The notes beneath the pieces are model-generated. The model saw only the letters and a list, made by a program, of their open reading frames with translations, searched no databases and was not told the origin of the DNA. Positions 28,100 to 37,931 of a stretch of DNA of 64,000 nt are shown one piece after another. The first letter of the stretch is position 1. Every line of letters starts with the position of its first letter. A program made the position numbers and the translations under genes. Origin of the DNA: Paenibacillus sp. FSL H8-0079 (GTDB lineage: Bacteria; Bacillota; Bacilli; Paenibacillales; Paenibacillaceae); contig NZ_CP150300.1 in NCBI RefSeq assembly GCF_037991315.1, positions 6,644,763-6,708,762 on the forward strand, in the 5' to 3' direction.

Positions 28100-29607
28100 T
28101 AACTCAACTTTCGCACCTGAGATATTGACTTAAACCTTTGCGGGCGTAAGAGAATTCAAATGAATCTCCTTCTATTGACAAAAAAACACCTCGCTTGTTT
28201 GGTAATATGGAAGTGTCGAGCAACCATACCAACAAGAAAGGTGTGTAACTTATGTTACAACAACATTCCCTATCTGAACAGTCCCGTTTCTCCAAACTTT
28301 TTGCGACGCTTCGCATTGGGAAATCTCTACGAAACGCTGGTATTTCTAAATCTTTTGGTCTTTCCAGTTTAGCCATTTTTCGAATCGTGTTTTCGTTGGT
28401 TTTGAAGGAAAGAATTGGTTTCGCATTCTGGAAAGTGACCGCGGAGCTGACCTGCCAGGAAAAGATGTTGTCTATCGATTCTTAAATCAATCTTCTTTTG
28501 CCTGGCGGCGATTTTTGCAGACGTTAAGTCTTCAGATTGTTCGCTATTTTGAATCGCTCATTTCCTCCCAACGCGTGCGTGTATTTATCGTTGACGATTC
28601 GGTACTTAGCCGAAACCGGAGTAAAAAAGTAGAGCTGCTCGCACGTGTGTTTGACCACTCTACAGGCAAATTCACGAAGGGATATACCATGCTCACGCTT
28701 GGCTGGTCTGACGGTTTTAGCTTTGCTCCGCTAGATTTTGTCATGCTGTCCTCAGCCAAAATAGCGAATCGTCTATGCGAAATGGCTTCCCACCTTTCCA
28801 GACGTAGCCACGGGTACAAACGCCGAATAGAGGCTTTTTCCCGCAAGCCAGATGCGGTTGTGAGCTTGCTGGACCAAGCTTTGCATGCAGGATTCACAGC
28901 TGACTATGTGCTGATGGATAGCTGGTTTACGCAAGCGCCACTGCTTCGGGAGCTCACGGACAGAGGTCTTCCTGTCATTGGAATGATCAAGGAATTAAAG
29001 CAGCGATATGTCTTACAAGGAAAGCAAATGACCCTACGTGAAGTGTTTCAAACCCTGCCCAAATCGGATTCGAAAGAAGTCAAAGGTGCCGTAATTGTAC
29101 ACACTGCATGCGGTCTGCAAGTGAAGCTTGTTTTTGTCCGCAATCGGAATAAAAAGCGGGAATGGCTCGCCATTTTAAGTAAGGATATGACGTTGGATTC
29201 AGTAGAAGTCGTACGAATCTACGGCATGCGTTGGAGTATTGAAACCTTTTTTAAAGTTACCAAAAGCTACTAGAAATTGGGAACCGAATTTCAAGGTCGT
29301 TCCTTTGACCAATTGATTAGCCATACAACGATTGTATTCAGTCGTTATTTAGCCATGGAATACGAACGGCGTAAATCCAGTGATGATCGGACTCTCGGTG
29401 GACTCTTCTTCCTTTTTGCTGATGAAGTTCGAGATCTGGACTTTCAAACCGCGCTTCAACAACTGATGACTTTATTTCTTGAAATGGCAGAGGCAAAAAC
29501 GAAAAAGAAAAAAACATCTGTTTTTTGTCAACTACACGACTGGATCGCTGGTTTACCCAACTATATCAAGGGTTTGTTTGGAGATTTGAGCTGCGAAAGT
29601 TGAGTTA
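28100..29607 (+). mobile_element. Defective IS4-type insertion sequence with intact ends
   Basis: About 1.5 kb bounded by terminal inverted repeats: TAACTCAACTTTCGCA at the left end and its exact inverse complement at the right end, with weaker matches further in. It carries one transposase gene on the plus strand that is broken twice. The flanking bases do not show a target-site duplication, so the left or right neighbour has probably been deleted or rearranged since insertion. Confidence 0.88.
28252..29603 (+). pseudogene. IS4-family transposase, frameshifted and with a premature stop
   Basis: The coding sequence begins MLQQHSLSEQSRFSKLF and continues in three pieces. A frameshift near 28405-28412 moves the frame (FRIVFSLV continues as FEGKNWFRILESDRG). 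A TAG at 29271 interrupts VTKSY-x-KLGTEFQ. DDE residues of the IS4 type are recognisable: Asp in FIVDDSVL, Asp in YVLMDSWFT and the Glu of WSIETFFKVTKS. The element cannot transpose by itself but its intact ends could be mobilised in trans. Confidence 0.85.
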
Positions 29608-29652
29608 GTTACAAAAGGTACACTGTTCTCTTCATTTTCACACGCTATCGCA

Positions 29653-31242
29653 TCAGTTTGTAGATGTACTTTCCACATGATGGCTTTTCTCTTTTTGGCG
29701 CAGACGTCCTGTTATAAGCGCAGCCACCAGCGTAAGCACACTGAATACGACCGCAGACCAGAATAGACCATTGTAACCCTGACCTGTCGTTTGATGCACT
29801 GCCTGGAGCAACACATCACGGATACCTTCATCAGGAATTTGGGACAGGCCCTCTGTCAGACTGGAGACATCACTTCCCGATGCTCCACCCGAGGCATATT
29901 GCTCAAGCATCTCCGGCGGCACCTGAATTCCTTTATCAGCGAACCCTGTCTGAATGTTGGAGCCCAGATTAATAAAAGAACGTGCCAGGAATCCGGCGAA
30001 AATCGTAGGCGCAATAGCCATAGCCATCTGGCGAAATAACGAACTGGTCGCTACCGCGATGCCTTTGTTGTTCTCCCCCGCCTGTTCCGTGACAAGTACG
30101 TTAACTGGCGCACCGAGCATCATGCCGAAGCCGATACCTACGAGCGTACTCGCGATGACAAATTGCCAGATATGCTCTACCCATAGCGGGAACAGCAGGA
30201 ATCCAATGGCGGATAGTAGCCCCGCAACCGATAACGTCCAGATTGGCCCTTTGCGGTCAACGAGGTATCCACCTCCGCCTGCCCCAATGCCGGATGCCAG
30301 CGCGAGCGGAGTAAACCAGTACCCGGAGGCCGTATTGGATACGCCAAGATATTGCTCAACAAATCCGGGAATAAAGATCACTGAGGCCAGAATGGCTCCA
30401 GAGAAAAAGGCAATCAGCAACGTCCACCGAAAGGAAGCGATGCCTAGAAGCTGTGTCGATACAACAGGTTCACGTTCAGATCCTTCCAGTCTTTTTTCCA
30501 TGAAGTAAAAGAGCACCAGAATGATCACACCTGCCAAGAAGAAACCGTAGAACATCGGTGATCCCAGGCTTTGAAGCATGTTCACACCGTCCAGATTGCT
30601 GAAGCTATACATTAAACTGAGTACACCCAACGTTAGAACAGCAATGCCGCTCCAGTCCACTGCTGCACGATTCAGTTCCTGCTCTTCCTGAATAAATCGA
30701 ATACCTGCTATGAATAGCAGAATGGCGATAGGCACGTTAATCAGGAATAACCAATGCCAGTTGCCAGTCAGATCCAGTATAAAAGCACCGACATTGGGTC
30801 CCAAGATAGCGGCAACACCATTCATCCCTCCAAGCAGACCCAAGGCTGTACCTTGTCGCTCCGCCGGGAACTTGCTTAATACGTATGAGCTGGCAATGAT
30901 AAAAATCCCACCACCGCCCAAAGCTTGAATGACGCGAGCGATCAGGAAGAAGGTAAACGATGTGCTTAGCGCGACCAGCAGCGAACCAATTCCGAACAAC
31001 GCCACTTCAATCAAAAATAGTTTCTTGCGACCATAACGGTCCGACAGCTTGCCCGCAATAGGAACACTCACCGCAAGTCCAAGCGTGTAGAGCGTAATCG
31101 TCCACGCTCCCCACGTTGGTGACACACCAAACGATGCATTTAAGGTGGTCAGTGACGAGGTGATGATCCCATTATCCAGCGCAGCCATAAATACCCCTAT
31201 GGCAAACAGGATCAGCGGCCATTTCATTTGTTTTTGCATCAC
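29653..31242 (-). CDS. MFS multidrug exporter, DHA2 (EmrB/QacA) type
   Basis: 529 residues with 14 predicted membrane helices. The start is ALDNGIITSSLTTLNASFG, carrying the acidic residue of TM1. Motif A is GKLSDRYGRKKLF between TM2 and TM3. Motif C is LGGMNGVAAILGPNVGAFIL in TM5. A large extracellular loop near the C-terminus is followed by the last helix. Proton-coupled export of hydrophobic or cationic compounds is expected; the substrate is unknown. No regulator lies next to it. A partial related copy lies at 26.7 kb. Confidence 0.9.
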   Translation of the reverse strand: MMQKQMKWPLILFAIGVFMAALDNGIITSSLTTLNASFGVSPTWGAWTITLYTLGLAVSVPIAGKLSDRYGRKKLFLIEVALFGIGSLLVALSTSFTFFLIARVIQALGGGGIFIIASSYVLSKFPAERQGTALGLLGGMNGVAAILGPNVGAFILDLTGNWHWLFLINVPIAILLFIAGIRFIQEEQELNRAAVDWSGIAVLTLGVLSLMYSFSNLDGVNMLQSLGSPMFYGFFLAGVIILVLFYFMEKRLEGSEREPVVSTQLLGIASFRWTLLIAFFSGAILASVIFIPGFVEQYLGVSNTASGYWFTPLALASGIGAGGGGYLVDRKGPIWTLSVAGLLSAIGFLLFPLWVEHIWQFVIASTLVGIGFGMMLGAPVNVLVTEQAGENNKGIAVATSSLFRQMAMAIAPTIFAGFLARSFINLGSNIQTGFADKGIQVPPEMLEQYASGGASGSDVSSLTEGLSQIPDEGIRDVLLQAVHQTTGQGYNGLFWSAVVFSVLTLVAALITGRLRQKEKSHHVESTSTN

Positions 31243-31412
31243 ATGTTACCTCCCGATCAGATCTTAAATTCAGTATCGTACAGTTGGTTTGGTACATATA
31301 TATTAAACCGAATTGAATAATAATGACTCACTGGTCATTTTAAAACAAAAGAAATCCATATGTCAATTTAATAATATGGTTATCTGACTCATTTTACCTC
31401 TGATCCAATAAA

Positions 31413-31453
31413 ATAAAGCTGCCCACAGATTCGGTTGAACCTGCGGGACAGCC
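31413..31453 (-). terminator. Terminator downstream of the S9 peptidase gene
   Basis: On the minus strand GCTGtCCC..CAG pairs with CTG..GGGCAGC, followed by TTTATTTTATT. The stem has small bulges. Confidence 0.7.
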
Positions 31454-31468
31454 CTCATATCTAACGAA

Positions 31469-33886
31469 CTATGGCTGCATCAGATGACGATTCAGGAATT
31501 TCTCAATCGCACGGTACAGATCAAGCTGATTCTCCACGTTTGCGAAGCCATGACCTTCATTGGTCTTTAACATATATGGCACATCGACTCCACGCTTGCG
31601 TAATGCTTCAACGATCTGGTCTGACTCGGCTTGTTTGACACGTGGATCATTAGCGCCCTGAACCACAAATAATGGAGCCTTCATCTGATCGATGTGGAAG
31701 AGTGGTGAAATGGCTGTTAACAGTTCCTTGTCCTTCTCAGGATCTCCTACACGTTCATAGAACATGCTGCGCTCCGATTCCCAGTAAGGTGGCAGTGAAT
31801 CCAGAAGCGTGAAAATGTTGGAAGGTCCGACATAGCTAATACCAGCAGCATAGACGTCCGGTGTGAATGCTAGTCCTGCCAGAGCCGCGTATCCGCCGTA
31901 AGATCCACCATAGATCGCTACGCGCTTCGGATCAACCGTTCCCTCTGCAACCAGCCAGTTCACGCCGTCTGTGAGATCATTCTGCATGGCTTTACCCCAC
32001 TCTTTATTACCTGCATCCAAGAATTCCTTACCGTACCCCGTAGAGCCACGGAAGTTCACCTGTAGAACGGCATAGCCGCGACTTGCCAGGAATTGAATCT
32101 CAGGATTGAAGCCCCATGAATCACGAGCCCAAGGACCACCATGTGGAACAACAACCAGTGGCAAGTCGGAAGCCTTCGCTCCTTGAGGCAGTGTCAGATA
32201 ACCATGAAGGGTTAGACCGTCACGTGACTTATACGTAATGGGCTTCATGTCCGACATTTGGCTCTCATCAATCCAAGGTGCAGCGTCAGCCAGCTTATCG
32301 AGTTTGCCTGTTTTGGAATCATAGAAATAATACGTACCCATCGTTTTGTCGTTATAGGCTACAAACAGTACCTGGCCTTCCTCGCTTGCATTGCTAATGC
32401 TAACTTCCTTGCCTGGTACTTTCGCTTTGATATCCTGCATTAACGTTTTGAACTCTTGATCAAAGAATTCATAGTTCACTTTGTCTGTCTCATACACAGC
32501 AGCGAGAATGGTTCCCTTTTCTTTGGAAGGGATGAAGCTGCTTACATCCACATCTTTATTTTCATAAACGGTTTTGGTTACCTTCTTGCTGCTTGGACTG
32601 TACTCTACAATTGCCGTTTTATCTCGCTCCAAGTTGGATACAGCATAAATGTTTTTATTATCGTACGTGAACATGACTGGAGCAAAAGTCTCTCCCAGCT
32701 TCGTAGTCAGTAGCGGCTCAAACGGCTGATTCTCTGATTCACGATACAGTAACGAAGACACATTTCCATCGCTGGATACAGCCACACGAATTTTACCTTC
32801 GTGATCCGTCAGCCAGCCCGTAATATTGCCTGGATTCTCTGCCGCAAGCACAGCCTCTCCTGTCTTGATATTAATACGGTATACGTCGAAGATGCGTGGA
32901 TCACGCTTGTTCATACCTACCAGAATCTCATCCGGGATATTCTCAAGCGGATCTACCAGGATGGCTCTTGTGTTAGGATACGGCGTCAGATCCTTGCTGT
33001 TTTTACCATCGATATCCGTAACATACAAGTGATAATTCTCATCCCCTGCCTTATCTTGCACGTAGAGCAGCTTGTCATTGGTTGCCCATGCAAATCCTGC
33101 GATGTTACGTTCTGTTTCGCTCGTAATGCGTACAGGCTTATCCTGACCGTTTGCGGTAACTACGATATTCATGCGATTGTTCCATGGCTCCAGGTAAGCG
33201 AGATGATTACCATCCGGCGACATCTGGAACCCTGCCTGAGCCGGCTGTTTGAAGAAGTCCTCCAGCGGTGTAAGTCCCTCTGACTTCACATCGAGTCCGA
33301 GCGCAAGATACAGCGCATCTGCGAATTCGCCATGAGTCACCGATTGTTTGGCGTTAAATGCGCTACCTTCGATAATAAAATGCTGCTTAACCCGTGCGGC
33401 GTCATTCGCATGCACAGCTGGAATCTGATCGGAATCGCTGTATACTACCTGGATTCCGTTATCCTTCAGTTCGAATGCACGCGTGAACAACGATGCCATT
33501 TGTGCACGTGTAAGTGGTGCATCCGGTGCATAGCCTTTGGCCTTCCCTTGAATGAGCCCACCTTGCTTCAGAGCGTAGATGGCAGGCGCAGCTTCATTCT
33601 CCGGCAATACATCTGCGAAACCTGTAAGTGATGCAGGCTCATCCAGTTTAAGTACACGTTGCAGAATGACTGCCGCTTCGGCACGAGTGATCGGAGTCGT
33701 TAATTCTGTGATTTCATCTATGTATCCCAGTTGCTGTAGTGTCTGCGTAGCCTTGGATGCGATGGCTTCCGAGACTGCCGCTGTTGGTTTTACGGCTTCT
33801 GCCGCCTGTACAGCTGGTTGAATCAGTGCAATGGACATGGCCATGGTAAGCGTGAGAGCGTATACCTTTTTGCTAATCGCGTTCAA
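31469..33886 (-). CDS. SLH-anchored S9 prolyl oligopeptidase-type peptidase
   Basis: 805 residues. The signal peptide is about 1-28 (cleavage after VQAA). Three SLH-like repeats fill residues about 35-200 (for example [31 protein letters not shown]), which would bind pyruvylated cell-wall polymer. A beta-propeller of S9 type follows. The C-terminal alpha/beta-hydrolase has Ser662 in GGSYGGYA, Asp747 in GANDPRV and His779 in NEGHGF. This is a surface-attached enzyme that probably cleaves short peptides, perhaps feeding the oligopeptide transporter encoded 1.3 kb away. SLH fusions of this type are common in Paenibacillus. No operon partner. Confidence 0.9.
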   Translation of the reverse strand: MNAISKKVYALTLTMAMSIALIQPAVQAAEAVKPTAAVSEAIASKATQTLQQLGYIDEITELTTPITRAEAAVILQRVLKLDEPASLTGFADVLPENEAAPAIYALKQGGLIQGKAKGYAPDAPLTRAQMASLFTRAFELKDNGIQVVYSDSDQIPAVHANDAARVKQHFIIEGSAFNAKQSVTHGEFADALYLALGLDVKSEGLTPLEDFFKQPAQAGFQMSPDGNHLAYLEPWNNRMNIVVTANGQDKPVRITSETERNIAGFAWATNDKLLYVQDKAGDENYHLYVTDIDGKNSKDLTPYPNTRAILVDPLENIPDEILVGMNKRDPRIFDVYRINIKTGEAVLAAENPGNITGWLTDHEGKIRVAVSSDGNVSSLLYRESENQPFEPLLTTKLGETFAPVMFTYDNKNIYAVSNLERDKTAIVEYSPSSKKVTKTVYENKDVDVSSFIPSKEKGTILAAVYETDKVNYEFFDQEFKTLMQDIKAKVPGKEVSISNASEEGQVLFVAYNDKTMGTYYFYDSKTGKLDKLADAAPWIDESQMSDMKPITYKSRDGLTLHGYLTLPQGAKASDLPLVVVPHGGPWARDSWGFNPEIQFLASRGYAVLQVNFRGSTGYGKEFLDAGNKEWGKAMQNDLTDGVNWLVAEGTVDPKRVAIYGGSYGGYAALAGLAFTPDVYAAGISYVGPSNIFTLLDSLPPYWESERSMFYERVGDPEKDKELLTAISPLFHIDQMKAPLFVVQGANDPRVKQAESDQIVEALRKRGVDVPYMLKTNEGHGFANVENQLDLYRAIEKFLNRHLMQP

Positions 33887-34007
33887 ACGATTTCCCCCTT
33901 TAAAGTGAATTACATAATAATATGGAATTATACGTAAGTCATTTTACCATGATTAACCACGAGATAACAGCGAGAAGAGTCTCCTTGATGATATCCATGT
34001 TCGCACA

Positions 34008-34898
34008 TTATTTTGAACCCGAAAATCCATAGTTGAACAACTTACGTGTCTCCACAAAACGCCCTTCACGAGTATCTGTTCCAAATACAACGGAGATCAG
34101 TCTTTTGCCATCACGTTCAGCTGTCCCAACAAAATGATATCCGGAATCCTCATCATACCCGGTCTTCAATCCGTCATTCCCATCGTAAGCATACGGCCCA
34201 CCAATGGAGGACAACATCCAGTTCGTGTTACTCATGTACATTCCTTTTTGATGCATCGATACTTGCATTTGACTGGAGACTCTTAAGATCTCGGGATGGT
34301 TATTCAACAGATGTCGCGCAAGCTTGCACGCATCTATAGCCGTCATTAAGGTCTGCCCTTGTATTTCCGTCGGTCGGTTAGGACCAAGCAGCTTTTCACT
34401 GAGACCCGTAGAATTTGTGAATTGTGTATCCTCAGACAGTCCAATCTGAGTTGCTTTTTGGTTCATTTGTTGCACAAACTTATGCTCTGTACCACTGATA
34501 TGTTCAGCCAGAGCAACCGCTGCATCATTTGCTGAATAGACAGCTACAATCTGGAATAAATCCTTTACTGTTAATTGCTCACCCTGTTTCAGGGTCAGTT
34601 GACTGCCCCCAACCGAACTGGCGTACAGACTCACATTCACAAGATCATCCCAGCTTATATCTCCATTAATCACAGCTTCCATCACAAGCAGTTCTGTCAT
34701 CAACTTACTGACGCCTGCCGGAGCAATCTCTTCTGAGCCGTTAAAATCCATTAAGATCTGTTCAGAGTTCATATCCATCAATACAGCAGATTCAGCTTTA
34801 ATTCCCGGTTTGCCTACCAGCATGTCCGGTTTCACACCCAAATATATAATGAGCAGCAGAGCCAGCAGCATACCTGCCCGTTTCCACCATTTTTTCAT
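34008..34898 (-). CDS. S11-family D-alanyl-D-alanine carboxypeptidase paralogue, catalytic Ser replaced
   Basis: 296 residues. An N-terminal signal/anchor helix (about 8-22) precedes a serine beta-lactamase-like fold of DacF/PBP5 type. The SxN motif (SAND) and the KTG motif (LKTGYDED) are present. The nucleophile motif S-x-x-K, normally PAS-x-T-K, reads P-A-G62-V-S-K65 here, so Gly stands at the acylation position while the Lys is kept. The nucleotide sequence around the codon is clear (GCA GGC GTC AGT AAG). Either the protein is an inactive binder or regulator, or an unusual residue serves as nucleophile. The family PBP5 C-terminal domain appears absent, making it short. Confidence 0.88.
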   Translation of the reverse strand: MKKWWKRAGMLLALLLIIYLGVKPDMLVGKPGIKAESAVLMDMNSEQILMDFNGSEEIAPAGVSKLMTELLVMEAVINGDISWDDLVNVSLYASSVGGSQLTLKQGEQLTVKDLFQIVAVYSANDAAVALAEHISGTEHKFVQQMNQKATQIGLSEDTQFTNSTGLSEKLLGPNRPTEIQGQTLMTAIDACKLARHLLNNHPEILRVSSQMQVSMHQKGMYMSNTNWMLSSIGGPYAYDGNDGLKTGYDEDSGYHFVGTAERDGKRLISVVFGTDTREGRFVETRKLFNYGFSGSK

Positions 34899-34993
34899 AA
34901 GATAATCACCTCTTACCTATATAGACGAAGTGAAGAGGCATTTTGTCTGCACTTTTTTGAAAAAAAGTTAAATTTTTTTTATTTTTTGGTTAC

Positions 34994-35047
34994 AAAAAAA
35001 ACATGAACCCCATACACCCATGCCAGAGTGTACAGAATCCATGTTTT
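34994..35047 (-). terminator. Terminator downstream of the oligopeptide transporter operon
   Basis: On the minus strand AAAACATG at one side pairs with CATGTTTT at the other, with ACACT/GGTGT pairing inside, followed by T8. It closes the opp operon. Confidence 0.8.
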
Positions 35048-35150
35048 GAAAGACACTTTTGTTCATTCTCCCAAGAGAATTCTTCATGATAATCTAGCAA
35101 CCGACTTCTTAAAGGACCCCAATCCTTACAGTTGCTAATTTAAGAATGTA

Positions 35151-36977
35151 TTACTCAGCTACAACTGCTTTGTCTGCATTGACTTGCAGGTCGCTTAGAT
35201 AAACGCCTGTTCCATCTCCGATTGCATAGTTCAGCACACGTTTGTTAACCGGTGCTACAACTGCACGATACAGTGTTGGGAATACAGGAACTTCATCTAC
35301 CATGTATTGCTGCCATTGATTGTAGATCTCTTTACGCTTGTCTACATCGAACGCTTCAGCAGATACACCTTGTGCCAGCAATTTGTCGTTTTCTTCGCTA
35401 GAGAATCTAGAGAAGTTATACAGTGCATCACGGCCGTACAGACCAGATGGATCTACATCAATACCAACGCCCCATGCTGCTTGATACACATCAACGTTCG
35501 GATCATCTTTACCTGAGTTACCTACACGGTCATAGAAGCTGTTGAACTCAACCATTTCCAGGTTTACTTTCAAACCAATAGCAGCCCATGATTGAACATA
35601 ATATTGAGCCAGTGGTTGTGCAATATCTCCACCCGTCATAGATACAAAGTTGATTTCGAGTGGTGTTCCATCCGGATTGGTACGGAATTCACCATCCAGT
35701 TTGTAACCAGCTTCTTCAAGCAATGCTTTCGCTGCTTCTGGATCATACGTTACACCCGGATTGTTGGAATCATGGAACTCTGGGTGAGACGGCGGAATCA
35801 GAGTTGTAGCATTCCAACGCAAACCGTTGTAGAAACGTTTACCTACTTGATCGTTATCTACAGCCATCCACATTGCTTTACGCAGGTTTTTGTCACCCAT
35901 TTTTGCTTCAGCATTACTTTCAACTTTTCCGTTTTCTTCATCCCACGTACCCAGTTTGAAACCGATGTACGTATAAGCACGATCGATTGCGCCCAGGAAT
36001 TCTACGTTGGACAGGTTAGCATTGTCTTTGTATTGATCTGTCGGGAATGCATCTACAAGGTCTACCCCGCCAGATTTCAGTTCTTGAACAACCGTTGTCG
36101 GGTTGATAACTTTCAGAGTCACTTTGTCCAGTTTTGGAGCTCCACGCCAGTAGTCTTCGTTCTTAACATAAGTTACAGACTCACCCGGAGTGATGACATC
36201 CACTTTAAATGGACCAAAACCAATTGGTTTTTCACGTACTTCTTTGGAAGAAGACATTTTCGCTACATCCATATCTCCGAAGATATGTTTAGCAAGTGGA
36301 TACGTCCATACGCCACCTGTCAGCAGGGACGGAGTGGATTCTTTATACGTAATGCTGATTTGTTTGTCGCTCAGCACTTCAATACCCGAGATTGTTTTTG
36401 CTGTTCCCGCATGGAATTCTTCCATACCTACTATGCTAGTAAAGTTGGAGTCATAACGTGGACCATCATACGCTTTGTTACCAATAACCTCATAAGCAAA
36501 TTGCAGATCTTCAGCCGTTACCGGCTTGCCATCATGCCAGTTTACATTGTCACGAATGGTCAGTGTAAATGTTTTTCCATCTTCAGACGTCTCATATGTT
36601 GCTGCACCATCATTGGTGTACACATAGTCTTTGTCCCATGTAAGTAATGGCTCATCGAACCATTGCAGTACCTGAACATCCGGGTTACCGGAATAGAAGT
36701 TGTAGTTCAGTGTACCTTCAAAAGCAGTATCCGATACAAGTCCGAATGTAATCGATCCACCTTCGATCGCAGTACCTTCATTCGTTTTGACATTGTTGAA
36801 GTCTTCAATGGAGTAAACGCCCTCTTCATTAGCAGGTTTTTCCTCTGTTTTTCCCTCTTCTGTGTTTGTAGTTGGAGCTGGAGTAGCTGCTTCTTTCTCC
36901 GAGCATGCTGCGAGCACCAATACAAAGACCAGCATCATCGTGAAAAATAGTCCCCGTGAAAATAATCCCTTTTTCAT
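35151..36977 (-). CDS. Oligopeptide ABC transporter substrate-binding lipoprotein
   Basis: 608 residues from MKKGLFSRG, chosen because GGGAGGAAAGG is 4 bases upstream; an ATG 17 codons earlier has no RBS. The lipobox LAAC gives Cys22 as the lipid-anchored residue. A Thr/Glu/Ala-rich linker follows, then the SBP_bac_5 fold, with characteristic stretches such as FTLTIRDNVNWHDGKPVTAED and GLRWNATTLIPPSHPEF. Binds short peptides outside the membrane. It is the last of five genes with ATPases first and the binding protein last. Confidence 0.93.
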   Translation of the reverse strand: MKKGLFSRGLFFTMMLVFVLVLAACSEKEAATPAPTTNTEEGKTEEKPANEEGVYSIEDFNNVKTNEGTAIEGGSITFGLVSDTAFEGTLNYNFYSGNPDVQVLQWFDEPLLTWDKDYVYTNDGAATYETSEDGKTFTLTIRDNVNWHDGKPVTAEDLQFAYEVIGNKAYDGPRYDSNFTSIVGMEEFHAGTAKTISGIEVLSDKQISITYKESTPSLLTGGVWTYPLAKHIFGDMDVAKMSSSKEVREKPIGFGPFKVDVITPGESVTYVKNEDYWRGAPKLDKVTLKVINPTTVVQELKSGGVDLVDAFPTDQYKDNANLSNVEFLGAIDRAYTYIGFKLGTWDEENGKVESNAEAKMGDKNLRKAMWMAVDNDQVGKRFYNGLRWNATTLIPPSHPEFHDSNNPGVTYDPEAAKALLEEAGYKLDGEFRTNPDGTPLEINFVSMTGGDIAQPLAQYYVQSWAAIGLKVNLEMVEFNSFYDRVGNSGKDDPNVDVYQAAWGVGIDVDPSGLYGRDALYNFSRFSSEENDKLLAQGVSAEAFDVDKRKEIYNQWQQYMVDEVPVFPTLYRAVVAPVNKRVLNYAIGDGTGVYLSDLQVNADKAVVAE

Positions 36978-36996
36978 GAACCTTTCCTCCCTTTTT

Positions 36997-37902
36997 TTAA
37001 CCTCTTCTTTGTCTTGCATCAGTCGCACGCTTTAGGGCTTGACCGACATTATTTATACTCAACATCAATACCAGGATCAGCACCGATGCGGGTAGCCATA
37101 TCCACCATCTGGATTCCAGGGTTTGCGGATTACGTGCATAACTTACGAGTGTTCCAAGACTGGGTGTGCTTTCGGGAAAACCAAACCCGAGGAAAGATAA
37201 CCCTGATTCGAGGCCAATGTTGGCAGCGAGATTCAATGTCATCGTTACGATGATAATGGAGCTCAGATTCGGAAGAACCTGTGAGAGCATAATCTTCAGA
37301 TGAGAAGAGCCCAATGTTTTTGAAGCTTTTACATAGTCCAGCTCCCGTTCCTGTAATGCTTTGGAGCGGATTAGTCTGGCAATACCCATCCAGAGAAATG
37401 CCGTCATGATTAGAGAGAACGAGATGATATTGTATTTCGGTACTGCTGTAACAAACGCAATAACAATCATCAGCATTGGAAGGATCATGAAGAAGTCAAC
37501 AACACGCATAAACAGGTTGTCAATCATTCCACCGAAATAACCGGATAAAAGGCCAATTAAGATACCTATGAAGCCAGTCATTAACGTTACGATAATTCCA
37601 ATGCTCAGCGAGTTACGTGTACCGATGACCAGTTGGCCGAATACATCACGACCTCCATAGTCTGTTCCAAGCCAATATTTCGCGGATGGCGGTTCATATA
37701 AGGCAAACAGATCCACGCGTACGATATCATCCTGATTCAGAATGAGAGACGTGCCATATACCAGCAACATGACCAAGCCCAAGAAAATGAGCGAGATTAG
37801 TGCCACCTTATCTCTGACAAGCTCCCTCCATAAAATATTTAAGCTAGAGGGGCTTTTATCAACCTTTTGTGAAGTTACAACTACCTCGTTGGCCTTGCTC
37901 AT
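36997..37902 (-). CDS. Oligopeptide ABC transporter permease, OppC-like
   Basis: 301 residues. One N-terminal helix (about 33-52) is followed by an extracellular stretch, then the five-helix BPD_transp_1 domain. The EAA loop is AKTLGSSHLKIMLSQVLPNL-like (ASKTLGSSHLKIMLSQVLPN), which contacts the ATPases. The GTDYGGRDVFGQLVIGTRNSL segment before TM2 is typical of OppC/DppC. Forms the heteromeric channel with the OppB-like partner encoded upstream. Confidence 0.93.
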   Translation of the reverse strand: MSKANEVVVTSQKVDKSPSSLNILWRELVRDKVALISLIFLGLVMLLVYGTSLILNQDDIVRVDLFALYEPPSAKYWLGTDYGGRDVFGQLVIGTRNSLSIGIIVTLMTGFIGILIGLLSGYFGGMIDNLFMRVVDFFMILPMLMIVIAFVTAVPKYNIISFSLIMTAFLWMGIARLIRSKALQERELDYVKASKTLGSSHLKIMLSQVLPNLSSIIIVTMTLNLAANIGLESGLSFLGFGFPESTPSLGTLVSYARNPQTLESRWWIWLPASVLILVLMLSINNVGQALKRATDARQRRG

Positions 37903-37931
37903 CTTGTTTTCACCCCGAAATCTTCAAGTTC

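Noticed and set aside
35592..36647. Plus-strand open frame of 351 codons opposite the oligopeptide-binding protein
   Set aside because: It is a complementary-strand shadow of the lipoprotein gene, with Cys/Phe/Ile-rich composition and no RBS. The minus-strand gene has clear family motifs.
36978..37028. Upstream ATG extending the oligopeptide-binding lipoprotein by 17 residues
   Set aside because: No RBS precedes it, and the extension would put a charged stretch before the lipoprotein signal peptide. The ATG at 36977 has GGGAGG.
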